A stretch of 64,000 nucleotides of DNA from Corallochytrium limacisporum (Eukaryota; Opisthokonta): assembly GCA_002811645.1 (NCBI GenBank), contig PDIP01000021.1, positions 18,723-82,722 of the forward strand, in the 5' to 3' direction. The notes under the pieces are model-generated. The model was given only the letters and a program-made list of their open reading frames with translations, did not search any database and was not told the origin of the DNA. The position numbers and the translations under genes are program-made. Shown piece by piece: positions 8,889 to 20,089 of the stretch (its first letter is position 1; each line of letters starts with the position of its first letter).

Positions 8889-10961
8889 TCATTCTATTCC
8901 AATGATCTGGCCTTGCTCTGCAACCCACTTGCAGCCCAAGTGCAGATTCGCATCATAGGAAAGGTGATCAAGGGCCTCGATCACAGTATCACGGTCTGCT
9001 CGGCACAGGCTACGCCACCACAAAATTTTTGCGGCCTCCCGATCTGGCCACATGTCCGCCTGCTGCCACGACGTCGTCGGGTCCAAATTCTTCTCATCGT
9101 ACGGGTAGAGCAGGATCCGCCACGGTTCCATGTACTTGGCGAGGCCTGGTTTGAACCAGAAATCGACAGCATGTCCCGACGGCAGACGGTGCTTGTGTGA
9201 CATGGCGTACCACTCGGGATAGACTGAGTTCAGGATGTTGCCCATCACATCGTCTGAGCCAAGGGGCCACTGCGCGAAGTAGTCAATCTTACTGAGCAGG
9301 AATTCGTGCAGCCTGCCGTCTGGCTGGATCAGGGCCACCCGACCGTCCCCAATATCCGGTGGGTAGACCGCGGGAGTCATTGCTGGAGCTTTACTGTGGA
9401 AGATTTCTCCGAAGCCTCCTACCGAGAGTGCCCACGGATGGACAACAGCAACTTTGTTGTACTCTACGAGACTAAAACAGTGCACCATCAATTGCAGCTC
9501 GGCTGAAACTTGCTTTCCTGACGACGGCTTCACAGGGCGCAGATCCCAATCCAACTGGGACAGGTGCTCCTCCTCTGCGGGTGTGAATGAGATGCGGGTC
9601 ACGTCGTACAACACAATGACATCGATCTCATTGTACGAATCAGCCAGATCCTGCATTTTCAGGCTCTGCCAGAGCGCATAGGCATGGACAATATCTGGTA
9701 TGCCAAGAACATAAGTTACGTAAGCCATCCGCGGGAAGACTTTGCCCACAATTTCCTTCGGCCGCGGGACATCCTTGCCGACCCTTGGGAAATCCAACCG
9801 CGGCCTGACGCTCGACATGCGTCCACGGTAGATCTTGAAGGCTTCAGGGTCAATGACAGCGTTTGACTGGTCCTGCTTCCACAGGTCCCACCACATCCCA
9901 CTAAATAAACTGCCTTTTCCCAACTGTTTGTTTTCGCCTTTCGAATCATCATTGTCGCTACCGCCTTCATCATTGAGTGCCTGCTGATCTCCTTCCTGTT
10001 CCTTCCAAGGTTTGTGCCATGGATTCGCAAAATGAACAACCTTGGGTTGAACGACCTTTAGCAAGTCCTCCGACGATGTATACCAGGATGGTGCATTGTA
10101 GTGAGAGGGAAGGGTGACGATGGTATTGTATGAAAATGGCAGGCGATGCTGACTTGGCAGCATGTACCAGTCGTCAAAGAAGCTGTTCAGGAAGCCCTGA
10201 TCTCCCTTATTGTATGCCGGTTTCACGTAGATTAGGCCAAGCATGTGTTTGTAAGTCTGTGTGTCCGGACGGAGTACCATCACCCCGGAGTTGAATGTGT
10301 CGCCGTTGTATATGTCCGGAGCTGCAGCAAAATCCCCGTGCTGGACAAACAAGTGATCCAGGTTGTCAATAATGATCATGTCCATGTCCATCCATAAAAC
10401 TCTGTCGTATTGGGTAAGGTTCCATGCGTTGATTTTTGCATACCCCTTAACGTTGTACTTATTTTGCACCATGGGCACCACCTGGAAGTGATCAAAGAGC
10501 AAAGTTGTCTGCGCTTGCAACTTGCCAATAACGTCAGCGTCCTTGGATCCTTCCATGCCATCAATGGACAGCATAAGAACAAGATCATACTGGGTGCCCG
10601 TTTGTTTCAAGGATCTTGCCCATACCCGTGCCACTGGCTCCAGTTCATAATTTGTTATCATCGTAACATACGCATATCTTTCTGCGCTCGGTGACCTTTG
10701 GCTGCTACTTGATCCCGATAGAAAGAGCCGATAGAACAGGTATGATCCCACAATTAAAATGATCCATGAACGAGTGCGTAGTTTGGGTAACTGTGTCTGC
10801 GCCCTGTGCAGCACTGACCGAAAGGACGAATTTTTCTTGGTGTACGGGTCATCATCGTCCAGAAGGGATATGCCATCGAAGCTATTATGTCCACGGCGTG
10901 AACCGCCAGGTCTGTACGCGCCATTGCCGACATTGAAGCGACCTATCCCGCCGGCACTCAT
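8889..10961 (-). CDS. Golgi-type membrane glycosyltransferase with two GT8-like units
   Basis: 690 residues. A cytosolic N-terminus precedes one transmembrane segment at about 65-83, giving type II topology typical of Golgi glycosyltransferases. The first GT8 (glycogenin/galactinol synthase-like) domain, about 96-300, has the DMD metal- and nucleotide-sugar-binding motif at 192-194 and the NSGVMVL segment at 224-230. A low-complexity polar linker follows. A second GT8-like unit begins around 400 with a similar start (AYVTYVLG) but shows no clear DxD, so it is probably inactive or regulatory. Donor and acceptor sugars cannot be deduced. The gene converges on the FKBP gene with a 95-bp gap. Confidence 0.88.
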   Translation of the reverse strand: MSAGGIGRFNVGNGAYRPGGSRRGHNSFDGISLLDDDDPYTKKNSSFRSVLHRAQTQLPKLRTRSWIILIVGSYLFYRLFLSGSSSSQRSPSAERYAYVTMITNYELEPVARVWARSLKQTGTQYDLVLMLSIDGMEGSKDADVIGKLQAQTTLLFDHFQVVPMVQNKYNVKGYAKINAWNLTQYDRVLWMDMDMIIIDNLDHLFVQHGDFAAAPDIYNGDTFNSGVMVLRPDTQTYKHMLGLIYVKPAYNKGDQGFLNSFFDDWYMLPSQHRLPFSYNTIVTLPSHYNAPSWYTSSEDLLKVVQPKVVHFANPWHKPWKEQEGDQQALNDEGGSDNDDSKGENKQLGKGSLFSGMWWDLWKQDQSNAVIDPEAFKIYRGRMSSVRPRLDFPRVGKDVPRPKEIVGKVFPRMAYVTYVLGIPDIVHAYALWQSLKMQDLADSYNEIDVIVLYDVTRISFTPAEEEHLSQLDWDLRPVKPSSGKQVSAELQLMVHCFSLVEYNKVAVVHPWALSVGGFGEIFHSKAPAMTPAVYPPDIGDGRVALIQPDGRLHEFLLSKIDYFAQWPLGSDDVMGNILNSVYPEWYAMSHKHRLPSGHAVDFWFKPGLAKYMEPWRILLYPYDEKNLDPTTSWQQADMWPDREAAKILWWRSLCRADRDTVIEALDHLSYDANLHLGCKWVAEQGQIIGIE

Positions 10962-11912
10962 ATTGATGGACTGTAATCAGATATTTGTTCGCTTTTCTTT
11001 GTCAAGTCCTCGCCAACAAACAGAGACTGGCTTCCACTTGATCTCTTCTGTCATATCTTCCCTCTCGGTCTGGACTGGGTCTGTCATTCTGAATTAACAG
11101 CCTGAGGATTAGGAGACAGAAAACATACGCCAGAAGCCGAAAGTAATGATCTAAGCATGTGCCTAGCTGATATCAAGCTCCTCTACAATAGACTAGTCCG
11201 AACCTGTTTGAAACAGCTTGGAGCCGCCTCCTCTTTCCAGCCAACGATCGCGGCGTACCCACATTCACCCCGCGCCCCTGGCCGGGCACCCGCGATCACA
11301 GTCCCGAATCACTGGATCTCTTGCGGTGGTGAATATATTAACTTCAGCGAGGCCTCCTCTGCATTGATTTCTACAAAGCACAGGGTAGGGTTTCAGGTCC
11401 CCCCGGTACTTTCAGTACTGAATTTTCTGCAACCAATGTTGAACCAGAGTCCTTAGTGAATGTACCGGGGTCTGTCTGGGGCTCTGATTCCGTGACGAAC
11501 TCTTCCACTGTGTTTTCGCCCGTGGCGACAGGGGTGCGACGCTACCGGGCTCCACGGCTGTGGGACCCGGCAGTGAATCCAACCTGAGACCGGTGGGACC
11601 GGTTCGGGTTCCGATGGGATGTCCGCCGTGTCCGAATCTCTGACGTTGGTGGACAATAGTTTTTGATTCTGAGAAGCTGTTCGTTCCCCTAGAAGTTTAT
11701 GTGAATCTGCAGGCTTTCTCATGCAGTTCTGGTATTTACAGGTAGTATGTGGACTGCGAAAAAAATACAAATGAAACAATCCAAACGCATAACATGAAAT
11801 AAGCGAGTGCGTGCCTGAGACGCTCAGAAACTGGAAGTCCGTTCCGTCAAAAATGTGAACGCAAACATATTAACAAGATAGAACAACCAAGGGGTATAGG
11901 AGAAATTTTGAT
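10962..11912. other. divergent intergenic region, GT8 / TMEM9-like
   Basis: About 950 bp. Some frames stay open for 60-108 codons (for example 11157-11456 and 11453-11779), but none matches a family and they overlap one another. No RNA gene or repeat recognised. Confidence 0.45.
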
Positions 11913-12452
11913 ATGCCACTTTCAGATCGCACGTGCCTGGCGCAGGAGGTGACCGCCTTGTCACTATGCCTCTTCCTAGCCCTCTTTTTGGCAATGTCGA
12001 CTGTGGTGAGTGCCGACAATTCGGACATCAAAGAGTACGCGTGTAAGTGCGAGTGTCCCACCAACACAACATGGAAGTACGTCGATGCACCACAGGATTG
12101 CACTTGCGACTATGTTGTACAGGACTCGGAAGTATGTCTGCACTGCTACTGCTACTACGAGGAGAGGAATTCTTTCCTTATCCAAGCGGTGGTGTACATG
12201 TTTATTGTTGCGTTTGGATTCATTATGGTCGTGACCTGCGTAAACAAAATCATGAAGACAGACGCATTCAAGAGCACGGGGCCGACCTATTATTCGAGCC
12301 GAGGATTGGAGGAAAGAGAAACCAGCAGCGGGCCTGCCACGGGTTACCTTTCCGAGCTCTGGAATCGGTTTACCATGCGTTTGCCATATTGGGTTCGGAG
12401 AGATGTGCTGGGTACCACACAACTTGATCTCATGGCAGAAGGCCTGTTGTAA
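11913..12452 (+). CDS. TMEM9-family type I membrane protein
   Basis: 179 residues. A signal peptide (about 1-34) is followed by a compact cysteine-rich lumenal domain with Cys at 44, 46, 48, 63, 65, 75, 78 and 80, spaced as in TMEM9 (CKCxC, CxC, CxxCxC). The YYEERNSF segment then leads into one transmembrane helix at 87-110. The cytosolic tail is about 70 residues. Animal TMEM9 proteins reside in late endosomes and lysosomes and associate with V-ATPase and CLC transporters. The same location is likely here; the molecular role is inferred from the family. It converges on BCP1 with a 198-bp gap. Confidence 0.82.
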   Translation: MPLSDRTCLAQEVTALSLCLFLALFLAMSTVVSADNSDIKEYACKCECPTNTTWKYVDAPQDCTCDYVVQDSEVCLHCYCYYEERNSFLIQAVVYMFIVAFGFIMVVTCVNKIMKTDAFKSTGPTYYSSRGLEERETSSGPATGYLSELWNRFTMRLPYWVRRDVLGTTQLDLMAEGLL

Positions 12453-12650
12453 ATGTAAGAAGGGCATATCACACCGCGGATTAGATCATTCTCTACATGT
12501 AGGCTGAAATGTAATGCAGGATCACACATACTATCCTAATACATGGACTCCTGGAAGATAGTCTTTTCTAGGTTCGTGGACTAATGTTCTTGTCTATTCT
12601 ACTTCTTAATTTTATTTCTAATTCTTCATCACTTTGATTCCACTTCTTCT

Positions 12651-13688
12651 TCATGCTGATCCATTCAATGCCAAATTCGCAAACTGTTCCATCTCTTGCA
12701 GCGCGGGCCCATGCTCCTTTCCCTTCTCGACGAGCAATAGCCACACGTCGTGCGCGGTGTTCTCTTCTCCACCGGTGCTGGTACCAGCCCCATCACTTAC
12801 ATTACTGTGCTTCGGACGGTGGTAACACACCGCAGCAGTTGAATGGGATTTATGCAGGTCGTTCTCCGGGAAGTACCATGCAATCGGGAGTTGGTCCAGT
12901 ATGTCATCGTTGACATTGGCGGCGGCTTGCTTTTGCTTCTTTTTGCCCTTGTTCTTTGATGATGACCTCCCTTCAGTGACACCCTTCATCTCTTCCATCA
13001 AAGCCATTGCCTCGGTTGCATCGTAGCTCCGGCAGACATGCAGGTACTGTTTGACATTGTAAGGGTCTCCTTCCTCTACTGCCTCGTCAATCTCTTCGTA
13101 GAAAGTATAGTAGAAAGGATGGGCAATCATCGGAGGGACATTGATGTACCGTTCCTGGAGCAGGAGACCAGTCGCTGGTGACTTACCGTCGCTGCCTTCC
13201 AGAGCCTCTTGAATCTGCTTCAATGCCAGTGCTTTGTTTCGTTCGTCGCCCGAAGCCTTGGAAGCATTCTTACGCAGATAGCCCAGAAGCGCCTTCACTT
13301 CTTTTCGTTGGCCGTAGTGCTTAAGGTTGACCACCGACAAGATTCCGTAGACGTTGTTGTCCTCGTCTCCTTCAACTTTGATGACCGTGCCAATCTTCAT
13401 TTTGTCTGCTTGTTCAAGGACCAAATCAACAAGCGCACTGAGCGTTCCAGGCTCTGTGGCCTGGTCGAGGCCGGGGAATACATTATTGAGGAGAATCTTT
13501 ATCCCGTGGAAATCGTCTTCAGTCGGTGTCCTAAGCACGAACTCCACGTCGAGTGTATCAAAGTCCTCTTCATCTTTGTTTTCTCCACTGTCTTGCTCTG
13601 TTCCATTCTCTTGGTTCTCAAAGTGGAGATCGTCTCCCTCGGATGCGCTATCCTCGTTGCCATCCGTGGGCGCACGTTTTCGCCTCAT
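12651..13688 (-). CDS. BCP1: BCP1/BCCIP-family protein
   Basis: 345 residues from the ATG at 13688; the codon three upstream is GTG and was not used. An acidic N-terminal tail (about 1-40) precedes the conserved BCCIP fold, with the EFVLRTPTEDDFHGIK start, a basic central region and the YINVPPMIAHPFYYTFYEEI segment characteristic of the family. A lysine-rich insert lies near residue 245. Yeast Bcp1 is a nuclear chaperone and export factor for ribosomal protein uL14 and Mss4; mammalian BCCIP acts in ribosome biogenesis and genome stability. A housekeeping nuclear role is likely. Confidence 0.9.
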   Translation of the reverse strand: MRRKRAPTDGNEDSASEGDDLHFENQENGTEQDSGENKDEEDFDTLDVEFVLRTPTEDDFHGIKILLNNVFPGLDQATEPGTLSALVDLVLEQADKMKIGTVIKVEGDEDNNVYGILSVVNLKHYGQRKEVKALLGYLRKNASKASGDERNKALALKQIQEALEGSDGKSPATGLLLQERYINVPPMIAHPFYYTFYEEIDEAVEEGDPYNVKQYLHVCRSYDATEAMALMEEMKGVTEGRSSSKNKGKKKQKQAAANVNDDILDQLPIAWYFPENDLHKSHSTAAVCYHRPKHSNVSDGAGTSTGGEENTAHDVWLLLVEKGKEHGPALQEMEQFANLALNGSA

Positions 13689-14873
13689 GTCTGGCACTAT
13701 TGATCTTTCTGTCAGATTGCCTTTTGATTGCTAGGGCAAACATTACTCCTGGTTGCTCCGTTGTCTATTAAATAACCTTACAAAAGTACATGTGCGGTGG
13801 TCATAGCCAAACCGAGTACACAGATTTTTAAGTTTTTGTGTGGCTCCACGCGGGTCTAAACAAAACCCGCCCCCAACCCACCCTCCCGCAGCAATTCGCC
13901 CTGGCTTAGGTGGGGGTCCGAAGACGTGGCCGGTTGCGGTTGAATGGGTATTGTCGCGCACCCGATTATCTAGTTTCCAATTTAGTCGTATTCAGTTAGG
14001 AAAAGGCACCGGGGGGCCTTCCAGACCAGCTTAGTCGAAAATGACACGGAGACGAGCGGAGCCATCGCTAGATTGCACCATGACCTCCTCTTCGGCACCT
14101 GAAGCAATGCTGCCATCGCCATTGTAGCTGACCTGAATACGTAGGTTCATGCCCGGACTAAGCCCACAGGCGACCGAGTGCAAAGGGGGGCTAATCGAAA
14201 GAAATCAAACGATTTCCATATATTTTTCACTAAGTCAAATTTCAAATGATTTGATTTTTTTAATTTAGTAAGATATACATACATTTTAACGAATTATGCA
14301 ATCAATACTTCAATCAAAGGTTGCCCAGGGGCCATAGCAAGCAAGGGGTGAAAATTCGGATGGGTTGGGGCCAAATGGTCTCACAGTCCCACATCAGAGT
14401 ACGAAAATTATTAGGGCCTCTCGCGCAAAGTCGAAAATTTTGGCGCGCCTTTTTGCAGGGGAACCGTCTGGAGCACAGCGGTCGTCCCAACAAAAGCCAA
14501 ACTTCGGACCCAGCAACGCAGCCACCGCGCATGGAAAGACGTCTCAACCCAACCGCTGAGGACGGAAACAATCGGGGAAGCTTCGCCAGGAAGTGACACA
14601 AGCGTCCCAGATACACTTTTGGTTTCTTTCAATTAGTTGGAAGATTCTGCATCCGAAGATTCTGCACCGTATTTTATGTTCCACTTTAACAATCGTTGAA
14701 GGTATTTGTTATCGGGGAACAAATCAATGAAGTAAATACAACAGTTGGATACGTGAATGGCGACCAAAGTTCGAAGACGGGAGAATGCAAGGGAAATCTT
14801 CTTGTGGGCTTACATGATAACTGGTTAATTACTGTGCCTTAGAGGAGGCCCATTTTATGGCGCAATCATAACT
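13689..14873. other. divergent intergenic region, BCP1 / PB1-SAM
   Basis: About 1.2 kb. Contains a possible relic of an ASH-like domain (14031-14204), a strongly AT-rich stretch (about 14205-14330), an E2F octamer (14439-14446) and a short direct repeat, GAAGATTCTGCA, near 14640-14665. Confidence 0.5.
14031..14204 (-). pseudogene. possible C-terminal relic of an ASH/PapD-like domain protein
   Basis: On the minus strand 57 codons lie open between a TGA (14205-14207) and a TAA (14031-14033). They read like the end of an ASH/HYDIN-type immunoglobulin-like domain, with a VACGLSPGMNLRIQVSY core followed by a strand-loop-strand ending in LRVIFD. No start codon or upstream part is present; the sequence beyond is AT-rich. 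Most simply a fragment of a lost gene. An exon of a spliced gene is possible, since TTTCTTTCGATTAG just upstream resembles a 3' splice site, but I found no companion exon. Confidence 0.35.
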
Positions 14874-15857
14874 ATGCCTGACACAGAAGAACCTACCACT
14901 ACTGTGAGTGCAGGAGTACCCTTCCTCAGCACTCGGAGTCTTGGTGAAGGCACAGATGCACCGGCTGCACCAGCAGGACATTTTGTAGTGAAGGTTACTC
15001 TTCGGGATGATACACGTCGGTTGCTTGTGCCCATTGAAGGAACCACATTACAGACGTTTAAAGAAAGGCTCGCGCGCACATTTAACCTCTCGGACACGAC
15101 CTTTAACCTGAAGTACAAGGACGGAGAAGGTGACGTGCTGACCCTAAGCGACGAGTCAGAGTTGAAGGGCCTTGTGGCCGGGCTGGAGAAAGCGGAAGAG
15201 AGCAAAAAAACTTTGCGAGTGAAAATTGTACCACCACCAATGAGCAAATCGGAAGTACTCGCAGAGTACGCTGACCCGAATCTGCCACTATTAACTCAGG
15301 AAGGGGATAACTTTTCGGAGGCTCACCTACAGCTCTGTCGCCACTTGTTCGGAAACTTCCCCGATCACAGTATCTTGGAGATGCTGCGCGACATTCGATA
15401 CTACATCTGCGCGCGGGAAGGCCTGGTGCCTGAGGTGCGGACGCACATTGCCCGGCACAAGAGTCTGATCACTCCCAAAAACCTGCTGAACGAACAGAAG
15501 GAGCCCGAGAAGGCGGTTGAGGCTGCTGGTGCGAGCAAACCCTTGAAACCGTCTCCGATCAAGGAGGAGAATGTCGCTGAGGTTACAAAGAATCTGGAGT
15601 CGCTGACCACGGACACGCCGACGCCGAGCAGTGCCGGCGGACCGCCACAACACGCACAGAAGTGGAATGTCTCTGAAGTTGCCGACTGGCTGATCACCAA
15701 GGAACTAGGTGATTTTGCAGAACTGTTCAAGGAGAACGAGATCGATGGTAGCTTGCTGTGGGAGTTGGATCATGAAGTACTAAAATCTATGGGAATCTCA
15801 GCTGCCGGAAAGCGCATGAAAGTCTTGAAGGCCGTAGCGGAACTGAAGGAAGCCTAG
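14874..15857 (+). CDS. PB1-SAM adaptor protein
   Basis: 327 residues. A PB1 domain at about 37-119 contains the acidic OPCA-type segment KYKDGEGDVLTLSDE (80-94) and a basic first strand, so it may pair both ways with other PB1 domains. The middle region (about 130-190) is helical and unassigned. A Pro/Thr-rich linker leads to a C-terminal SAM domain at 262-327 (WNVSEVADWL start, MGISAAGKRMKVLKAV end). Both domains mediate oligomerisation, so this is probably a signalling or polarity scaffold, perhaps in a MAPK or Cdc42-type pathway. I know no named protein of this size and order. It converges on the PPxY protein gene with a 93-bp gap. Confidence 0.85.
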   Translation: MPDTEEPTTTVSAGVPFLSTRSLGEGTDAPAAPAGHFVVKVTLRDDTRRLLVPIEGTTLQTFKERLARTFNLSDTTFNLKYKDGEGDVLTLSDESELKGLVAGLEKAEESKKTLRVKIVPPPMSKSEVLAEYADPNLPLLTQEGDNFSEAHLQLCRHLFGNFPDHSILEMLRDIRYYICAREGLVPEVRTHIARHKSLITPKNLLNEQKEPEKAVEAAGASKPLKPSPIKEENVAEVTKNLESLTTDTPTPSSAGGPPQHAQKWNVSEVADWLITKELGDFAELFKENEIDGSLLWELDHEVLKSMGISAAGKRMKVLKAVAELKEA

Positions 15858-15950
15858 TTCAGTAAAGATGTCAATTTGTGCTTTCGTGTTACCAATATAT
15901 TCTATGTGATTCTTTACCAAAGGTTCTATGCTATGAAATGATTTTTGGGC

Positions 15951-16382
15951 CTAATTGCTGACAAGCCGCTCCTTAGAGTTCATACGGGCGAGATTGTCGC
16001 CGCTTTGACGGCCGGCATCGATGCCGAAACGTCCCTCGATTACGTCGTAGTAGGCAGGAGGCAGCTCATCGTAAGCAGGGGGAGCCGTATCTAGCTTTGA
16101 CGAGTACTCCTCCATCATGTGAAGCACAGACGCCGGAGGTCCCAGAGGTGTCTTGTTGGACCGGAAGTGCCTCTCTGTTTTCCACTGCTTTTGCCGTTCT
16201 CGCTTATCCAGTTTTTCAAGTTCTTTCAGTGATAGTGAACTTCCCAATTCTCCTAGTGTTTGTTCCCTCATGTTCTGGTCATGGTTGCGGATGGCTTTGC
16301 GGCGCTTGTGCTTCCGGACCTGGCTGCGGCCAACGGCATATCCGCCAACAGCGACCAACAACACAAGGGGTACCAATACCAT
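15951..16382 (-). CDS. small single-pass membrane protein with tandem PPxY motifs (copy 1)
   Basis: 143 residues from the ATG at 16382; the frame opens nine codons earlier only with TTG, and the ATG gives an N-terminus like its paralogue's. Residues 1-19 form one hydrophobic segment, followed by a very basic stretch (VRKHKRRK), so the tail is probably cytosolic. Residues 52-68 carry LKELEKLDKRERQKQWK. PPAY occurs at 101-104 and again at 108-111 (PPAYDELPPAY). Tandem PPxY motifs bind WW domains of NEDD4/Rsp5 ubiquitin ligases, so an adaptor role is the natural inference. A paralogue lies at 23660-24052. No named family recognised. Confidence 0.72.
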   Translation of the reverse strand: MVLVPLVLLVAVGGYAVGRSQVRKHKRRKAIRNHDQNMREQTLGELGSSLSLKELEKLDKRERQKQWKTERHFRSNKTPLGPPASVLHMMEEYSSKLDTAPPAYDELPPAYYDVIEGRFGIDAGRQSGDNLARMNSKERLVSN

Positions 16383-19300
16383 TTCTAGCGCTATTTTTAA
16401 GATATCCAAAACTTCAAAATTGAGTACTATGGTCTTCTAATTGATCACACATATCAGTCTTCTAAAACGTACTACATCAATCGGTTTAAATACCGAGCGG
16501 ATCCACTTGGATACAGACAAATATGGCGTCTTAGTCTCTAAAGGTTCATGAAGAAAAATATTATCACCATGGGCTCCTGTTTCGCGCCATGTACTAGTTT
16601 GTCTGTGTATTCGTTCTGTACTTGTCTGCGTTGGTGCCAGAACCAAAGGTACCTGTAGAAACATATATCCCACTGCAGTTTGAGTGCGTGTGTAGTTGGG
16701 TCCCTTCCTTCTCCCTTCCCCCTTTTCTCCCCTCCCTTCCCCGTATTGCTAAGAAGTTCGTCCGCGCGGATGCGCCAACTCGAGCTGCGTATTACACCAT
16801 TAGCACAGACAACACAATTTTTAGTTGACGTGCACAGACCGCTGAGATCGGAACTGTTGGGCGGTTCTTGAAGCAGAAACAGTGATGCTCCCGTTACTCG
16901 TCCTGCTATGTCGGTGCTCTGCCAAGTTCGGTAAGTACGCCCGCACCCTGGTTTTGCCACACCGCCATGCGAGGCAGGAGCCGAACCAAACCCATCCCCA
17001 TCCCCTGCCATCCCACGTCATTAAAATCTGCCATATAATGTGCGTATACCGTTCAATCCATTGTGTACATTATATGTGCTCTGGTGTTTGCTGGGACGAT
17101 GACGGCCCGGGACGATAGAGGCCTGCACACTAACACGACCAAACCAAACAAGGAACAATGGAGAACAGACGGGAACAATTGATTCGACTGGTCGCTGCAG
17201 GACAAAAGTCTGTGTGGAAAATATACGTAAAGTTAACTTGCGGAGCGGGTTGATGATCAGGAGAATTGTCCAAACCAACCTCTCCTTAGCTCACCTTCCG
17301 ATCCATCGACCCGTGTGGTCGGTGCCCGTCCCGTAACCACCGCTACCGCCATATTTTCCTATTCTAAGCCAGTCTTTTAATATTAGGCGTCGCCCCCAAG
17401 CGTGAGACGTGGGCCGGGTGCCTGTGCAATAAAAATTTTCCTGTGAAAAACCGTCGAGAACAATTGATGAACGGGTACGGAGGGCGGACAGGACCGACCG
17501 TGTCTCTTAGAGAGGTGAACTGCAACTTCTCGTGTCCCCATGGACTCTGTACGGAGTAGTAAGTATACGGAGCGAATCATCGCCAATTTCTGCGAAACAT
17601 GCGTCTCCTGTCAGTTTGGTCCCTGTGTTCCTCCGGTGTCAAGCACGAAAGGACTTTATTGTACGAGAGATTAACATCTTAGGGGTTGCGGCTGTGCCGG
17701 TAGTTTTCGTATGGGCGAACGATGTCCTTTATTACGGAAACGGAACTCTCTGACCTCGGAAAAGGGAACCCCTTACAGACCCAATATCGTGATCCCGCTC
17801 AGAACGCAGCTCGGCCAGTGGAGGGCGGACCCGTCCACGGGACTACCATCATGGTACAGTAACCTTCCTTTCTTACCTTACATCCACTCGCACAAAAAGC
17901 ATCACGGTGTGGTCCCGCGTTCTCCATGGCTGCATATACATATATGTGTGGCTCCCGCTGTCTCTCTGCACGGTCCTGGTATATCTGCGCTCTGCCTTGC
18001 CTGCATGGCTCTTCGCTGTTCTCGTTCGCGTCTGGTCCACCCACCGCCTGAAGGGGGCTCGTGGCCGAAGGAAGGGGGCTTCTGCTTTGCCAGAGGTGAG
18101 CCCATTAAGAATTCTCTGTCCTCGTCTGTTACCGCCCAAAGCCTCAGTCATTTTGTATAGCTAATACACCTACAACCCCTGGCACTTGACCCCGTGAAAC
18201 CACCGTCGGAGTTCGGACTCATTCCAATTCAAACCTTCTCTCCGGGGAAGCCTGGGGGTTGGCCAACAAAGTATTTTTTCCTTAAAGATTGGCCCATTCT
18301 CTATATGGCTTCCCTGCTGAAAATTTGCAGGGACCTGGATCGCTGCGGACGAGATGCAAGGGAATTGTTGTGGCCAGAAGCGAGGCATAAGGAATTTTCC
18401 GCAGAGACGACGGAATGTACCTCATGGTGTACAGGTTATCCAGAACACTATCTGTTTGACTCAAACGCATCTGTTTTCATAGGCCACTGTACGTATGAGG
18501 CATTGAAAGCGGTCGCGGGTCAACCAGCCAGGGGTCCGGTCTAAAAACGATGATCAATTTCCATACTAAAAGTACTGCTGACGTAGATTTGGCAGTTTGG
18601 TTCCGGTTAAATCACAAAAGAATCGGCGATAAAAATATATTTGTACAGTACCATACATTGACTATGAAAAATTTCTCTTGCTGCGCTGGTCCTGTTTGTA
18701 CTGTACGACGCATGTAGTTCTTCTCTTGGTTTGGAATTCTACATGATCGTTTTGGAAGGAAGGAGCCAGATCCCATAGTGAATGTTCCGTGCCCAGTCAC
18801 AAGTTGGAAGGGTCAATGACCACAGGTATGGGCTCAAAACTGCGCGAGTTAGATCTCATCGCCTTTTGCTGTGGCCGAACTGTATACCGTCGATGGCTAC
18901 GTCGGCTGTTGGGTCCGTTCTATCCGCATGGCGAATATACCAACACAATGAAAAGAGCATTTGTGTTGGACTAGGATGTTGATGATTAGCAAGCTGTGAT
19001 TGATCATTGAAGCCGCCACCTCCACTCCTCCTCAGACATATGCTGCCACTCTCCGTTAAGAAATACTGATCTAACAGGTTCATAGAGTCCGTTGTATTAT
19101 CTCCTGATCATGACCACCGGGCCTAGTATGTGCAAATTCGAGCGGTCACGTTGCCGTGGTTATCCGTAGTACGGTCGGCCCGGAACCCAAAAAACACAAG
19201 AGGATTCTTGATCCTCGTCGCCAATCGTGATCATCCGGACCTGGCTCACGTAGTCGGTCTCCACGACATGATCTTCGTGCGGATGGCCACTCAATGGCGG

Positions 19301-19721
19301 ATACATGGATTCGCACATTACCATTAGGCCCAAGGGAACGTCCCAGGGAGTTCAATAATATCATTGATCGTTGGCGCCACATCAGTCGACGACTGCCATG
19401 ATCATCGGGTTCCCCGACATCCAACGTAGACAACCACTGGCGGTGTGGAGGGAGGCTCGTTCATGAGGCCATACAAAGCACTGAATGATCCCCATGGGCC
19501 GCTTTGGTGGTCACCTCCCACAAATTCGGCAGTCGGTCCGAAAAAATTCTATAGTGAGACAGTGAAGAAATATTTCTCCCGGTTGGTCCGGTCTTAGCGA
19601 AGGCTCCCACACTGGCCAGGAAACTCCCTTGTCCAGCCATCAGTCTCCTCCTTATCAAATTTTTTTTCACAGATTCAAGACATGCATGACCAGCCTTAAT
19701 ACGGTGCTGAGGGAAGCCAAG

Positions 19722-19860
19722 ATTCAGACTGGAAGTTCGCCGCCTCAGCTGCTAGTGATACCCGAAATCCTGCGCATGGGAACGAATTCAGACTAGAAGT
19801 CCGCCGCCTCAGCTGCTGGTGATATCCGAAATTCTGCGCATGGGAACGAATTCAGTCGGG
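19722..19860. repeat. 64-bp direct tandem repeat, about 2.2 copies
   Basis: Copy 1 is 19722-19785 and copy 2 is 19786-19849; a third begins at 19850 and stops after about ten bases. The two full copies differ at five positions, all transitions. The sequence is not obviously coding. Confidence 0.85.
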
Positions 19861-20089
19861 AGTGCAAGGGGACATTAAACATATAGGGCGTAGTCTGCCA
19901 ACCCCAGCTTTGTCCCCCACCGCCCCTGCCTCGCCGCGGGGGGGGAGCGGAGGAGAGTGGGGCCACATATGGAGTTGGGTGCTCTGATCCGCCATCATCT
20001 GGGCTCCGCGCGCCAATACGGTCCCGTTGGAACATGATTACAACTTAGCATACGTGGTCATGACTATCCACTTCGCCGGGCTGCCAGTT

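Noticed and set aside
18194-18544. 116-codon plus-strand open frame in the gene desert
   Set aside because: Other overlapping frames are equally open and no family is recognisable; open runs of this length occur by chance at this base composition.
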